A stretch of 64,000 bases of DNA, taken from NCBI GenBank assembly GCA_015680685.1, contig MNCI01020165.1:64001-128000 (forward strand), in the 5' to 3' direction. A program made the position numbers and the translations under genes. Positions 33,796 to 45,331 of the stretch are shown piece by piece. Positions within the stretch are counted from its first letter, which is position 1, and the number at the start of each line of letters is the position of its first letter. This DNA is from Gnetum montanum. Its lineage: Eukaryota; Streptophyta; Gnetopsida; Gnetales; Gnetaceae. The notes beneath the pieces were generated by a model. The model saw only the letters and a list, made by a program, of their open reading frames with translations. It was not told the origin of the DNA and did no database searches.

Positions 33796-34386
33796 TCATG
33801 ATTTTGCTTTCCGAAGTGAATGCGAGTAACAAGGTTTACCATATCCCTTAGTGGCATACGTCTGGAACAGCTCCAGAATATTGCGGCAAAATCTGGCTGT
33901 GTGCTCAAGGATGTCATTATTATCACCTACAATCTGCATGTTTTGATCCACATTTTTGCTTTGTTGCCCTGGCATTTCACTTGAAATCACAGCACTGGTC
34001 GTAGTAGAAGAAGTAGCAGCAACAGCACTGTTTTCTTGTCTTTCATGGTCTCTCTGGATATGTTCCAAAGGAGGTGGCTGTGCTACTCTGTGTTGCTCGA
34101 AAGCTTCAACCTCCCTATTCAAGAGCTCAAGGATTGTTAGCCTTACTTGTTCAAGTGACCTCAGCATCTGTAGCTTCTCCGCAGCTGATTCTTGTATCGC
34201 GGATCTGCCATTCTTGAGTGAAATTAAATACAGGATCAGGATGTGAGATATGTTAGTTGTATGGATACATGACATTAGGTGTTTTATAATCCATATCATG
34301 GAGTATGATTGTTGGGAATTTGCAGGGTCGCTGCAAGTCTGAAACCATTGATTGAGATTTTCTTTGGAGATGAAATGCCTTTTCAT
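33796..34386 (-). CDS. Unrecognised coding candidate (possible last exon)
   Basis: The minus strand is open for 196 codons. The first third (to about 34215) reads poorly and may be intron; CACTCAAG at about 34215 is a fair splice acceptor. The rest looks protein-like: ESAAEKLQMLRSLEQVRL, TILELLNREVEAFEQHR (helical, charged), a proline patch, a Ser/Thr/Ala-rich linker, then NDILEHTARFCRNILELFQT and a basic end. This suggests two helices joined by a disordered linker. I do not recognise the family. Small open frames on either side (33479-33279 and 34599-34390, minus) may be UTR or intron. It could be a real small gene, a pseudogene or chance. Confidence 0.35.
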   Translation of the reverse strand: MKRHFISKENLNQWFQTCSDPANSQQSYSMIWIIKHLMSCIHTTNISHILILYLISLKNGRSAIQESAAEKLQMLRSLEQVRLTILELLNREVEAFEQHRVAQPPPLEHIQRDHERQENSAVAATSSTTTSAVISSEMPGQQSKNVDQNMQIVGDNNDILEHTARFCRNILELFQTYATKGYGKPCYSHSLRKAKS

Positions 34387-34593
34387 TTTTCAATTTCCGT
34401 AATACGTGAAAGAAGTCATGGGTCTTCTTTCTAGATCCAGAAGCAGAAATGTTGATAGTTCGTCAAACCACAATCGATGACATTGTTGATTCCAACTCTC
34501 CCATGTTAGCATGGGGTCATGATTAATTTTTTTAATCCCATGATAAATATTTTTATGAAAAGTAGATTTATTGATCATCATGAAAAACCAGCT

Positions 34594-34665
34594 GCGCATT
34601 TGTTCTAGTTGTATGATTCTCGCTTTACGTGCGAGAGGTCCTTTGTTCTATTCTCGAAATGCCCC
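34594..34665 (+). pseudogene. tRNA-Pro-like pseudogene with anticodon UAC
   Basis: The 72-base sequence follows plant tRNA-Pro closely: GCGCATTTG acceptor start, CTAGTTGTATGATTCTCGC through the D arm, an intact anticodon stem TCTCGC/GCGAGA, variable GGTCC, T arm around TTCTATTCTCGA, and AAATGCCCC at the 3' end. The anticodon loop is TTTACGT, giving UAC (valine) where Pro genes have NGG. The second acceptor pair is mismatched (C opposite C), and the T stem is weak. It is most likely dead, or the head of a tRNA-derived repeat. Confidence 0.75.
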
Positions 34666-34672
34666 CGTGTGT

Positions 34673-35200
34673 TTTGCAATTTAAATATCGAAATAACATC
34701 TAAATCATTTAGTTCATTGCTACATATTTTTTGTTAAACAAACAATTGCTACATATTTTTTGTTAAACAAACAATTCTAATTTAAATATTGAAATAATGC
34801 CTAAATCATACTTCTTCAATGCTATATATTTTTTTTTATCAAAACAACACTTAAATCATCTAGTTCACTACTACATTTTTTTCATTAAACAAACAATTAC
34901 AATTTAAACATTGAAATAACACCTAAATCATACATCTTCAATGCTACATCTTTTTTGTTATACAAACAAAATATCCATGCTACATTTTTTGTTAATGCTA
35001 CATCTTTTTGGTTAAATAGACAATTGCAATTTAAATATTGAAATAACACCTAAATCATGCGTCTTCATTGCTACATTGTTCATTAAATACTTTTGTTCTA
35101 GACTAATTACAACTATTCTTTAAACCAAATGCCTAGTTTTTGTACTATTCTTTTGAATTTTCATAATCTTCAATGCTACATTTTTTGTTAAACACTTCTG
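34673..35200. repeat. Degenerate minisatellite (about 75-bp unit)
   Basis: Recurring words CAATTTAAATATTGAAATAA, CCTAAATCAT, CTTCAATGCTACAT and TTTTTGTTAAACAAACAA appear in the same order at least five times from about 34673 to 35200. Some units are partial or internally duplicated. The array begins right after the tRNA-like sequence. Confidence 0.85.
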
Positions 35201-35639
35201 TTTCAAACATACCACAACTATTCTTTAAACCAAATACCTAGGATTTTTGTACTATTATTATGGTTGTCATATGAATTATTCAAGAGAAAGACTTTCCTTG
35301 CACTTTCAAATTTAGGAAAAGATAGTATTTTCATTATCTTTGTAATTAAAAGCTTTCGAATCAAGAACTTAATTTTAAGATCACATAAGCTTTTCCAAAA
35401 TCTATATATCCCAAAATAACAGAAGTCTAAGCATAAAACTTTTAAAAGCCCAAAACAAAAAAAAAACTTTATAAAATTCAAATTCAAGAAAATTAAACCT
35501 CAAGTGGTAAGATATTTTATGCCTTAGTTTGAAGAAAAGTACATAGTTATAATTTATAAAATTTTAATTTAACTATATTTTTAAAGTTAAATATTGTTAA
35601 AAAATATTCCAATTTCATTTTAAAGAAAATTATTAGGAA
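35201..35639. other. AT-rich sequence, no gene seen
   Basis: No coding or RNA signal is visible; the minus-strand open frame at 35487-35218 is low complexity. Confidence 0.4.
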
Positions 35640-35990
35640 AATATTTGTTTACATTATGATAGAAAGATATATTAGACTAAGTTTAATAATATTAGTACTC
35701 ACTGAATTACCACCGCCACATAGAATGCAACTTAGATGGTTTGGACATATGCAAAGAAGATGGAATAATAAGCCTATTAAAAAAGGTTGCTACTTCACTC
35801 TTCGGAAAGCCATCAAAAGGAAGATAAAAAAAGATGTGGGAAAAAACTGTTAAGATATGATATGAAGAAACTACAAATAAACAAAGATCTAGCTCTTCAT
35901 AGAGGCAAATGATGAAAAAGAAGTCATGTAGCCAACATTAGTTTGTTGGGACAAGGCTAAGATGAAGATACTGAAATAAAATGTAATGCA
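35640..35990 (+). pseudogene. RTE-type LINE ORF2 C-terminal fragment
   Basis: The frame reads MQLRWFGHMQRRWNNKPIKK, then KAIKRKIKKDVGK, and after a shift DLALHRGK. LRWFGHxxRR and the DLALHR block are hallmarks of the C-terminus of plant RTE LINE ORF2. It is 5'-truncated. The same C-terminal words recur at 51858-52000 and 53395-53885. Confidence 0.8.
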
Positions 35991-35999
35991 CATCTATGT

Positions 36000-36110
36000 T
36001 GGGAGAGACCAACACGTTATAAGTTAGTGTTGTTCATGGGGATTAAACCTATAACTTGTAATTTTTAAATCAAGAGTATTACCACTAGGCTAACAAGAGA
36101 CAACTATATT
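36000..36110 (-). mobile_element. tRNA-derived SINE copy 1
   Basis: On the minus strand it begins TTAGCCTAGTGGTAATACTC (pol III A-box-like), followed about 30 bases later by GGTTTAATCCCC (B-box-like), then AACACTAACTTATAACG. The head matches the other copies at 47462 and 48165. It abuts the 3' side of the RTE fragment. Confidence 0.6.
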
Positions 36111-36359
36111 AAGAGAGAGGAATATGGTGTCTTGAAGCCCAAAAGAATGAATATAAGTACACTCCAAGACATTTATCTAATGTGATAATTTAAAAGAATG
36201 ATAGAGAAGTGTACTAACTATACCTTGTTTATTTGATAGTGCATTGCTATACTACATTTACAACTATTAGTTTATGTTATAAATATATATCTTGATATAT
36301 TTTTAATATTACAGTTAAGTACTTTAAACTAATTAACAATGGAAAGTAAAGTCTAAACT

Positions 36360-36840
36360 AGCCTATGAACAATGAGTGTTTGTTCCTAGCTTTCCATATA
36401 TGTCTTGAACCCATGTATCTACCACTGAGATTACCAAGTGCTATGCTACTAGGCAAACCAAGTAATAACACTGCCAGGATTACCAAGAAAATATGTGTTT
36501 ATGCTTGAGCTTTGTTGCACTCATTCCAACAATTCATTAATATGCATTGAAACATAAATAATAACTAAGTACATGGAAAATAAATTGCATGGAAAGTAAA
36601 CCTAATCTAAGTTAAAGTGTTGAAATGAATAGGAATGAATCTCGATCTTACTGTCAAAAAAGGCACCATACAACTAACTTAGATCCACATTGTAGGTGCT
36701 TACTAAATGTTGTTTAAGACTATAGAATAAAACTAGAAGAGTCTAGCTACTCTATTAACTAAACTATGCCCAAACCTTGTGCCCAAGCACTATATTTATA
36801 GGTCAACACACATCTTGCAATATCAAATATCCGATATAGC
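36360..36840 (-). mobile_element. Decayed LTR remnant, family of elements C and D
   Basis: Collinear words match the element D LTR: GAACCCATGTATCTACCACT, GATTACCAAGTGCTATGC, and GCACTATATTTATAGG, whose complement is the TATA box. No ends can be fixed. The orientation is that of D (minus). Confidence 0.5.
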
Positions 36841-37639
36841 CTTTTGGGCCCCAATAGCAAGTATTCAATATCCAAGCTAACATATCAAAGCCCCAATATC
36901 TTAGCTAACCAAAAATTAGCTTTTTGTTAAACAAATATGATATAACATCAATGATAGCATAGATGCGATGTAGCATCAACGATATCCTAGCGAAATGATT
37001 CATCAGTAAGTCAAAACTAACATTTTTGAATTTCCTAGACATATTGGTAAGGTTCGATTCTACGTAAGACATCATCCTAAGATACTTGTTTAATGAATCT
37101 AATTTATGAAATAGTTAATTATAATTAAAAATGAACTCCAAGCCCTAGTTTAATAACAAAAAGAAACAAGTGATATGACCTAAATTAAGTTAGGATTCAA
37201 AATTGCTCCATGAATAAAGTGTTCTATAATCACATATGCATGATAAAAATAATAGATGTATAACTAAATGTGCATAAAGAAAAAAATATGCATAGCCAAA
37301 TACCTGTAAAATCATAATAACTAACAAAAGAAAACTTTCTGGGGTTATTAGGTTTCAACATTTAATGATAAATCATATAGTAGATCTATGTCTGAGCTCC
37401 AATAATAGTAACATAAAGGATACAAAACTTTAATAAAATACATTAGTAAGTATATTGCATTTAGTTATGTAGAAAAATAATAATAATAACAATAATAATA
37501 ACAGTAGCAATGGTAATCTAATCTTAGGATTTAACCATGAAAATTAAAGCTAATTTATTGAAACACATTTGATAACATTAAAGAATTTATTAAATGCATT
37601 AAATTAAATAATAAAATGTATGTAAATGTTTTGGTTATG
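36841..37639. other. AT-rich sequence with an AAT microsatellite
   Basis: No gene is seen. An (AAT/AAC)n run lies at about 37476-37502. CGATATCC-like words near 36990 recall the U3 palindromes of element C. Confidence 0.4.
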
Positions 37640-38413
37640 AAAAATGATTAGAAGGTTTCCTTATTTGTAAGGTGACTATAGACAACCCTATTAACAATTT
37701 TTCTACTATCCTAGTGAGGCTTATCCTCAACCACAAGAGTAATATCACTAGCAGTGGCAAAAGCTATAGTCACGGGGAATGTTGTCATCAAGATAGCAAT
37801 ATCCATATAGATAACTAGACCTTTATAATTATTATTTTCTATAACCTATTTGTCCAAAGAATTCTTTAACTCATGCCTCCTACCACTACTATCCCTTAGA
37901 GTATCACAGACTTACCACTCCACATACAAATCACCTTCCTATATACCCGATCCTATAGTACATCGCACTCAACAACCTCATAATCTGTTGCCATTAATAC
38001 CATAATTAATAATCCAAGGAGAGCTACTATGGTTAGAAATAGCAAAAGAATGTAACAAGGGCCATTAAAGCATAAGAAAAAGATAATAGCTATAGTTATA
38101 AACATATACCAAAGAAGCTACCTTCTTTAGGAGAAGCCTAGAAAAAGCTAGTAGACATAGGATTTTCTCATAACTAGCAAGAAGAGATAGAGCTACAATC
38201 CCTAGAGTAGTCTCTAATACTTAAAATCCCTTCATGAGACACATGCTTCAATCAAAATAGAATTAGAACTTAACCACTTTCATGCTTACATAGACTATAA
38301 GCTATTGGATTAAGGCAAGGATACATCCTAAGAAGTAAGCAAATCCTAAAAGCTTTTTAATTTACTTAGAAATTGTAGGAATACTCCATGCAAAGCTCTT
38401 CTAGATTCAAGCT

Positions 38414-39460
38414 TGATAACACGCGATATCGCATCGTCCCTTGCGATATCGCGGTTCGTCGCCAAGTCTAGAAATAAGAGGCGGCTCGCCCTTGTTTCAT
38501 CATCCTGGGCTAGAAGTAGGAAAAATCTGGTAGATTGATCACTCTAGAGATAGAACATTTTCCATGTGCCCGTAGTAGGAGTCCTAAAGTGAACGGATCT
38601 TTATTCGAGCAACATTATACCTGAACACAAGTTGTGTACGGCAATAAAGACAAAATTCCTGGATAAACCTTGCAGTGCATGAAATAGGATTTTATTTATT
38701 GTTATTTATTGCTTTCTCTTAGTAATGCAGAATGAGTACGACTTGATTACAAGCATCTAAGGATGTGTACAGATAGTTAAGGAATGGATGCTCATCGCAA
38801 CGTGGAATGAGTATGACTTGATTACAAGCATCTAAGGATGTGTATGGATAGTCAAGAAATGGATGCTCATCGCAACGTGAAAAGAGTATGACTTGATTAC
38901 GAGCATCTCAGTGTGGCTACTTGGTAACCTAGTGGCATATTCAGGATCTACACTTGGTAATCCTAGTGGTAGTCGTGCACTAGGATGTGTACAGAAAATC
39001 AAGGAATTGGCTGCTCATTGCACTTAGGCTAGATTAACTTTCTCAACCCTTTCCTCCTAGTTAAGTTCCTCAGTACGACCACTTTGAGCATGTGCGTTAA
39101 ATGTGGTGATCCCAGAAATGATTAGCATTTGGTAGCCATGGTTGCATCAGTTTAGAGTGTGTATGGTAAGTGGCAACGGATGCTGATGCTAGGTAATTTA
39201 GACTTAGTTCATTAGTTAGAGTTAGTTAGTTTTTCAACCCTTCACCTCAATAGCATATGAGATAAAACATAAAAATCATATACCTCGGACTTACTTAACC
39301 ATACACCATGACAATTACAAGTAACTCTGGGAAGACAACGAATGATTAACCCCAAGTGTTCCATGGGGTGTGTAGGCACTTAGTCTGCGGAGTTCGACTG
39401 GATTGTGCGTGCTACGCTCATTTCGTATGGTTGAGTGTAGGGGTGTCTTGCCACTCATAA
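38414..39460 (+). mobile_element. Element C 5' LTR
   Basis: It starts TGATAACACG and ends CACTCATAA (CATCA in the other copy). U3 begins with GCGATATCGC palindromes. The TATA box is damaged here (CTAGAAATAAG against CTATAAATAAG in the 3' LTR). A 75-base unit is repeated 2.4 times at 38731-38910, against 1.4 times in the 3' LTR. Confidence 0.93.
38731..38910. repeat. 75-bp tandem repeat in element C 5' LTR
   Basis: Units start at 38731, 38806 and 38881 (partial), each with AATGAGTAYGACTTGATTAC and ending near ATGCTCATCGCAACGTG. The 3' LTR has one full unit (45677) and a partial one (45752), so the copy number changed after insertion. Confidence 0.92.
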
Positions 39461-39461
39461 T

Positions 39462-39479
39462 TGGCGCCATTGCCAAGGA
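39462..39479 (+). promoter_or_regulatory. Primer binding site of element C
   Basis: TGGCGCCATTGCCAAGGA lies one base after the 5' LTR. It closely resembles the TGGCGCCGTTGCC-type PBS common in plant Ty3/gypsy elements. Confidence 0.85.
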
Positions 39480-39599
39480 CTAAGTGTTTGTGTGCTAAAT
39501 AGAACATAGGATATCACTCACATTGTTGAGAGCCTAAATGAACCTTCGGGTTAATCAAGAAAAAAAATTATATAACGGTGAAATAGCAAACTGATAAAA

Positions 39600-42500
39600 A
39601 TGTCTTCTTCTAAGAAGAGAAACTCACCACCTAGGGATAATACAAAGAATAGTTGGCAGTCAAAAACACATAGTCAAAATCAGCCAAGTCCTAAACAATA
39701 CAAGATAGTTTATACTCATCCCGATGAGTATATTCCAAAATTTACCTTTATCCTCCATCAAGACAAACAACTGTGATGGAGAGATTTTCAAGGTAACATC
39801 ATGTTACCCCCAGATCAATCAGTCTCTAACATGGTTTTCTGTGCTTTAGCATAGATTGGCATGATAGAATTGTATGCAGAATACGTTGCAGAAGACTTTG
39901 ATTCAAGGGATTACTATTCCACAGAAGAACAACGTATGAGAGACTCAAGGCATGAGAGCCAACATACATTGTCGAAGGGCAAAGGCTTGCATGTCCTTAG
40001 CGAAATAAGAGATGAGGAACCCCTTATAACAAGTTCTTTGGCAAATGATGTTCCCCCTCCTAATGATGGTGAGGAGGTTAGGTATCAGAACCTATGCTCA
40101 ACGATACATAACACTAGTTCTAATCCCCGTGAACACCAACTGTTCATAGAGGGAACAACAACTCATGCTAAGGATGGGCACTTAGATCATCACCATGATC
40201 GGGGCTGTAGCAGCTAAATAGAAGGCAAGAAACATCATCATAGCGATGGTTCCTCTTCTTCTTTCCCTTCTTTAGATCACTCACCCTCTCCTTCCACATC
40301 TAGGCGTAGCCATCATGAACACAATGGAGAGGATAAAGGTAGACAAAATGAGAAACCTCGACGAGAAAGTCGAGAGAGAGGAAAAGGGAAAGGACGTAGG
40401 GAAAGTAGGGAATGATGAAGACATCATAGGCATCATGAAGGAGATGATCATGATGAGCCCCTACTTGCAACCTAAAGTATGCTTAACATAACGGAGGTAG
40501 TAAGAATTCCAACAAGGCATTTAAAAGATAGTCAGATCAAGCATTTAGACATGAATAATATCCCATGCTTTGAAGGGGGATACAACGCTGGTCCACAGCA
40601 TCATTTATAGGCATTCCACAATGCCTGTGCCTTGCAAAATATAGAAAATGAGTGGCAAAAGCTTAAATTGTTCTCCAGGACACTCACCAAAGAAGCAGAG
40701 AGCTAGTACCGACCCTTAGAACTAGAAACCATTAGGAGGTGGAGTACGATGTCAGAATTCTTTAACGATAAGTATTAGACATACTCCGAAGTGTCTAATT
40801 TGCATAAGCAGATCCAAGGCTAGAAGCAAGGTACTCATGAGCCTTTGGATGCTGCCATGGCCCGCTACTACACATTGTTACATTGTTGCCTGAGCCATGG
40901 ATACGCTTAATGAGATCAACTTCATCACATCGTAGATGGGCTCAGACATGAAACTATAAGAACCCTTGGGACTTATGCCTAAGGGAGATTATCACAACTT
41001 AGAGCTCATGAAGTACATAGCTTGTTGGAACAAGTAGCAAAAAAAGAAGGTGAGCTACGCAAGAGGGAAAGTGTGGAAGAATACAACCGTAACCCCTCCC
41101 TTCGAAAGAAGGGAGTGAAATTTTGTGATGAGGAGGATGAGTCACCACTCGAAGAGTTGGTGAATAGGAAAACCTTGCCGATTCAAAAGTTAACAACAGA
41201 AATAGTGGCTAAGGTAGATGACGTATGAAGTTCCTTAGACTCTAAAATTGAAACTATCTTAAAACTTGTAGAAGAGTCTAAGGTAGAACAAAGTAGTGAC
41301 AAAGGTAAGATAATGTGGAGAGATTTAGGCCCTACACATAACAAGGTTAAGGGAAAAATCACTAACTCCAATGTGGTTGTGGATTCAGACATAGATGATG
41401 ATGGTGGATGTGAGATCTACCACTATGACTATCCTAAGAGATGTTTCCCAATCATCTCACATCTATAGGAGTATGGGGTGTATGCACTTAATCCAAGACT
41501 TAATCAACGACAAACACCCCGTAGGTTACCTTATCCCCAAGGTAACCCAAGGTAGTTCCACTAACCATTAACATATTATCCAAGTGGAACTCCACCACAA
41601 CCCATTGGATAGTATCAGCAGTGGCAATATCCATAGTCATGGGGGATGCCATCGCCAAAACATCAGTACCCTTACCAGTAGCCTAACCCTTATGGATATT
41701 ATGTGCAGCAGTCGATTTTTCCAAGTGACTTTATGAGTCACACAACTTCCCATCGTCACTACCAAGTTCAGGAGTACTTCAGAAGGACTCCTTCTCCTCC
41801 AGGAGATACTTCATACCTACACCATCCTCCAAATCCATTCGCACCTCTTCCACCTATAGTTCCCATAACACCTCCTGCTCCAACAATGCAAGGGGAACTC
41901 CCTACTCAACAGTAGCAACGTCACGCTATGAGAGTTGTAAATATTCAACCTACTGCTAGTTTTGACAACTCTAAAAAGAGAAGACTTTTCTTCAGAACCA
42001 GAATTCTAGACAAACTCTTACAACAATAAGCGATTGAGCCTATGTACATACTTCCACCATCTAACACTTCGGAGCAACCTTCAGTCCAATAGAGATTAAC
42101 ACATACGGTTATGTTAACGTATACCGTAAATAACTTGATTAAGGTAGGCCACCTTCTCGGGAAACTAACTGATCCTGGAAGCCCCTTAATCTATTTACAA
42201 ATCACCGGGAATGAACCACATAAGGCTCTTCCTGACTCAGGTTCTGAAGTCAATTTAATAGCACGAGAGATGTATCAAGACTAGAACCTACCCCAACTTA
42301 AGAAGAGAAACATCCAACTAGAGCTGGCAGACCAATCCATCACCATTTCCTTGGGATTAGTGGAGGACATTATTACCACTGTGTATGGTTGGTCCTACCC
42401 AGCTGACTTCCTAGTGATAGAAGTTAATAGCAACAATGGGGACTTCCCAATTATAATGGGAAGGTCATGGCTAAGTACAGTAGATGCATACCTAGGGATC

Positions 42501-42810
42501 TGCGATCTTTCCTTAGAAATATATAAGATAAATATTTATGGAAATATCAAGAAGAGAAAAGTTCCATGCATCACATATAGTGATTCATTGAGTGATGACA
42601 TGGAGGAAATGCCTCTATGCAGTAGGTGTGCCTTTGAAACTTTGAAACAAAGATGCCTATATGTAGCAACCACACAACTAGTAGAAGACTCCCCGTGGTT
42701 GATAGCTACTAGAAGGAGCAACCAAATATGCATGGAATGAACTGAGGCACTAACCCATGCCAACAATGAAGGCATAGACACATTGGAGTATGAGCGTCGT
42801 CAACTTCCAC
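39600..42810 (+). pseudogene. Element C gag-protease
   Basis: ATG at 39600 (MSSSKKRNSPPRD) starts a frame interrupted by several stops. A charged N-terminal region rich in His and Ser (about 39860-40480) precedes a gag-like core (IPCFEGGYN, ENEWQKLKLF, MARYYTLL, LRAHEVHSLL). A proline- and glutamine-rich stretch follows (41500-41930). The protease reads ALPDSGSEVNLIAREMY with Asp at 42234, then DFPIIMGRSWLSTVDA and PCITYSDS. DSG and the late MGRSW strand are standard for this protease class. After about 42810 the sequence turns T-rich, with no RT. Confidence 0.88.
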
Positions 42811-43048
42811 CCCTTAATCTAAGATCATCAATTGGGAGAAGTTGAACACTTCTTAGAAATTCCAATAGACGTTCATTATTTTGGATCTCTCCCTTACAAT
42901 TCAGTCATGGGGATGGCCACCTATGCTAACCATATTGGACCCTTAGTTCTTTTAAGTTTTTGTTTTACACGTTTTTGTTTTACAAATTTCTTTAACTTTT
43001 CTTGTTTTTGTTTTATAACATTGTTTTACTTTTTCATTTTTTCTTTAT

Positions 43049-43071
43049 GTGTGTGTGTGTGTGTGTGTGTG
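43049..43071. repeat. (GT)n microsatellite
   Basis: A perfect GT run of about 11 units in the T-rich start of element C's 3' region. Confidence 0.95.
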
Positions 43072-43171
43072 CATCCACCCTATAAGTTTGTCACCCAATA
43101 AGTGTTTGGAATGATGGTATAAACTATTTTCATATTGTTTGCTAATGTTTGATTTTTACCTTTAATTCACA

Positions 43172-43441
43172 ATGTTGATACTAAGGTATGTTTCTTTTGA
43201 TATGGTAGGTAATGAATTCACTCCATCCATCCATCCACCAAGTTCTATGGTCTCTCTCAGCTTGGAAATGTTCAGTCCCCTTCTAATAATAACTTTAACG
43301 AACAGTGACTGGGCATTTCTCAACCTAAGGAAGGAATCAAGGATTGAAACAGGTGTGACTTCAAGAAAACTTGATGCTTTTTTGTTGGCTGTTCTCTTGC
43401 CATTCCAATGTTACCCCAATTATCGGAAGCTGAGAGAATAA
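43172..43441 (+). CDS. Small open frame in element C 3' region, also present in element D
   Basis: An 89-codon frame starts MLILRYVSFDMVGNEFTPSI. The minus-strand frame of element D (63823-63629) starts MMLILRYGSFGKTGNESTSS and continues with related residues (SMISFGLELYSPF against SMVSLSLEMFSPL). Codons share a frame in both copies with few indels. It may be a short accessory ORF or just homologous non-coding DNA. No known domain is seen. Confidence 0.3.
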   Translation: MLILRYVSFDMVGNEFTPSIHPPSSMVSLSLEMFSPLLIITLTNSDWAFLNLRKESRIETGVTSRKLDAFLLAVLLPFQCYPNYRKLRE

Positions 43442-43509
43442 AAATAAAAAGTATTTGCATGGTGTGGTTCTCACTCATAAAAACAAAAAACATAAAAAAG
43501 AAAAAAAAA

Positions 43510-44311
43510 CTAAGTGAGAATTCAAAGCACACCCCTTAGATGAAATAAACTTGGCCTACAAGCACTGGCTATGGAACCAAAAGTGTTCCCTCTAACTAAG
43601 GCCCTTCTCGCTTTCCATTCTCTCCTTTGTTTCGTCGGAATGGTGGTGACTCTTGGGGAAGGCATCCTTGTTATCCAAGTGGATGGTTTAGTCGAATGCA
43701 TTGATGCAAAGTCACTGGATGTGGTTGGTTTGAGGCTGGACTTGGAATGGGATTTGCTAAGTCACATTAATCATGAAGTAAGTGAGAATTCAAAGCACAT
43801 CCCTTAGATGAAATAAACTTGGGCTACAAGCACTGGTTATGGAACACAAAGTGTTCTCTCTAACTAAGGTCCTTCTCGCTTTCCATTCTCTCCTTTGTTT
43901 CATCAGAATGGTGGTGACTCTTGGGGAAGGCATCCTTGTTATCCAAGTGGATGGTTTAGCCAAATGCATTGATGCGAAGTCATTGGATGTGGTTGGTTTG
44001 AGGCCGGACTTGGAATGGGATTTGCTAAGTCACATTAATCATGAACTAAGTGAGAATTCAAAGCACACCCCTTACAAGAAATAAACTTGGGCTACAAGCA
44101 CTAGTTATGGAACCAAAAGTGTTCCCTCTAACTATGGCCCTTCGCTTCCCATTCTCTCCTTTGTTTCATCAGAATGGTGGTGACTCTTGGGGAAGGCATC
44201 CTTGTTATCCAAGTGGATGGTTTAGCCAAATGCATTGATGCGAAGTCATTGGATGTGGTTGGTTTGAGGCCGGACTTGGAATGGGATTTGCTAAGTCACA
44301 TTAATCATGAA
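43510..44311. repeat. Triplicated 267-bp unit in element C 3' region
   Basis: Three adjacent units begin at about 43510, 43778 and 44044, each opening with AAGTGAGAATTCAAAGCAC and ending GTCACATTAATCATGAA. They are very similar by eye. The related element D has a single copy (about 63140-63465, inverted), so the amplification is specific to C. Confidence 0.93.
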
Positions 44312-45331
44312 CTACACAAGGGGTTGTACACCACCTTGTTCTTGAGATTCCGTTCCATTCTATTCTCTACATCCTTCTCTCCATTGTTCACCTCATTGCC
44401 GGTTGTATCATTAGTGTATATATTTTGGGTGATGCATTGTTTTCTTTTTGGTAAATTCTTGCAGTTAAGACTTTAACTCTTGTTCCAAATGACATTCCTA
44501 GAGCCTACAGACTCTTTGAATGTGGGTTTGTTAGGGCATTAAAGGGCATGAGCTTGCTTCGGGGAGGACCCACTGACATCCCTATTTGGTGCACAAGTTA
44601 ACTTCTTTTCCCTAACATTTTTGCAATTAATTTTATTTTGTTCATTACCATCTTGAAATCCATTCCCTTGATGCTATATTTGTCCCTTTTTATCTATCTT
44701 TCTTACTCCTTTCCTTTCTCCATTCTAACGCTACTGGAGGTTCGTGATTAGTCATGGGGGTATGGGGCCTAATTTTTTCTATTTTCTCCTAGCCCCAATT
44801 TTTTTGATTTTCTTCCTAACCCTTACACCTTCGATAGTCATCAGTAAGATATCTCCTAATCAATATCATCCATACCACAACCTAGCCAATGAACTTACAC
44901 CGAAACAAGGTATTAACTACATTGAAATTCATTTACACTTGCTAATATAAGATTACGTTGTGTGTGTAGATGGCAATCATGAAACAAAAGATTGGATCTA
45001 GAAGGAACACATGGAATGGAGCAGTGCTGGAACTAGCTATGCAAGGAGCAAGATCGATGATGTGCTTACTGATGGACAAAGGAAGGCAAAATCTTGGTGT
45101 TGGTAGTAGCAACACCTCTTTCTCTCTCTTTCTTTCTCAGCTACCAACTAAGGCCTGATGTCATTGTAATAAGGTGTTCACCCTTATTGTCATGAACACC
45201 AGTTTTGTCAAGTCTTGTAATGATGATCCATTCACATGTCATCCCATTAGTTCCATTCCCCTCAATAATCCCATACCTTCCCAATATTTTGTAAGCAACT
45301 CAAGGATGAGTTTTCATTTAGTCATGGGGTA
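44312..45331 (+). other. Element C 3' untranslated region
   Basis: T- and C-rich sequence between the tandem units and the 3' LTR. It is collinear with element D (for example the TCTCTCTTTCTTTCTCAGCT block). No domain is seen. Confidence 0.6.

Noticed and set aside
34390-34599. Minus-strand frame just upstream of the unrecognised coding candidate
   Set aside because: It overlaps the tRNA-like sequence and has no motif or splice link that I can support.
43510-44311. Evenly spaced repeats that might suggest a CRISPR-like array
   Set aside because: The units are contiguous 267-bp tandem copies without spacers, inside a plant retrotransposon.
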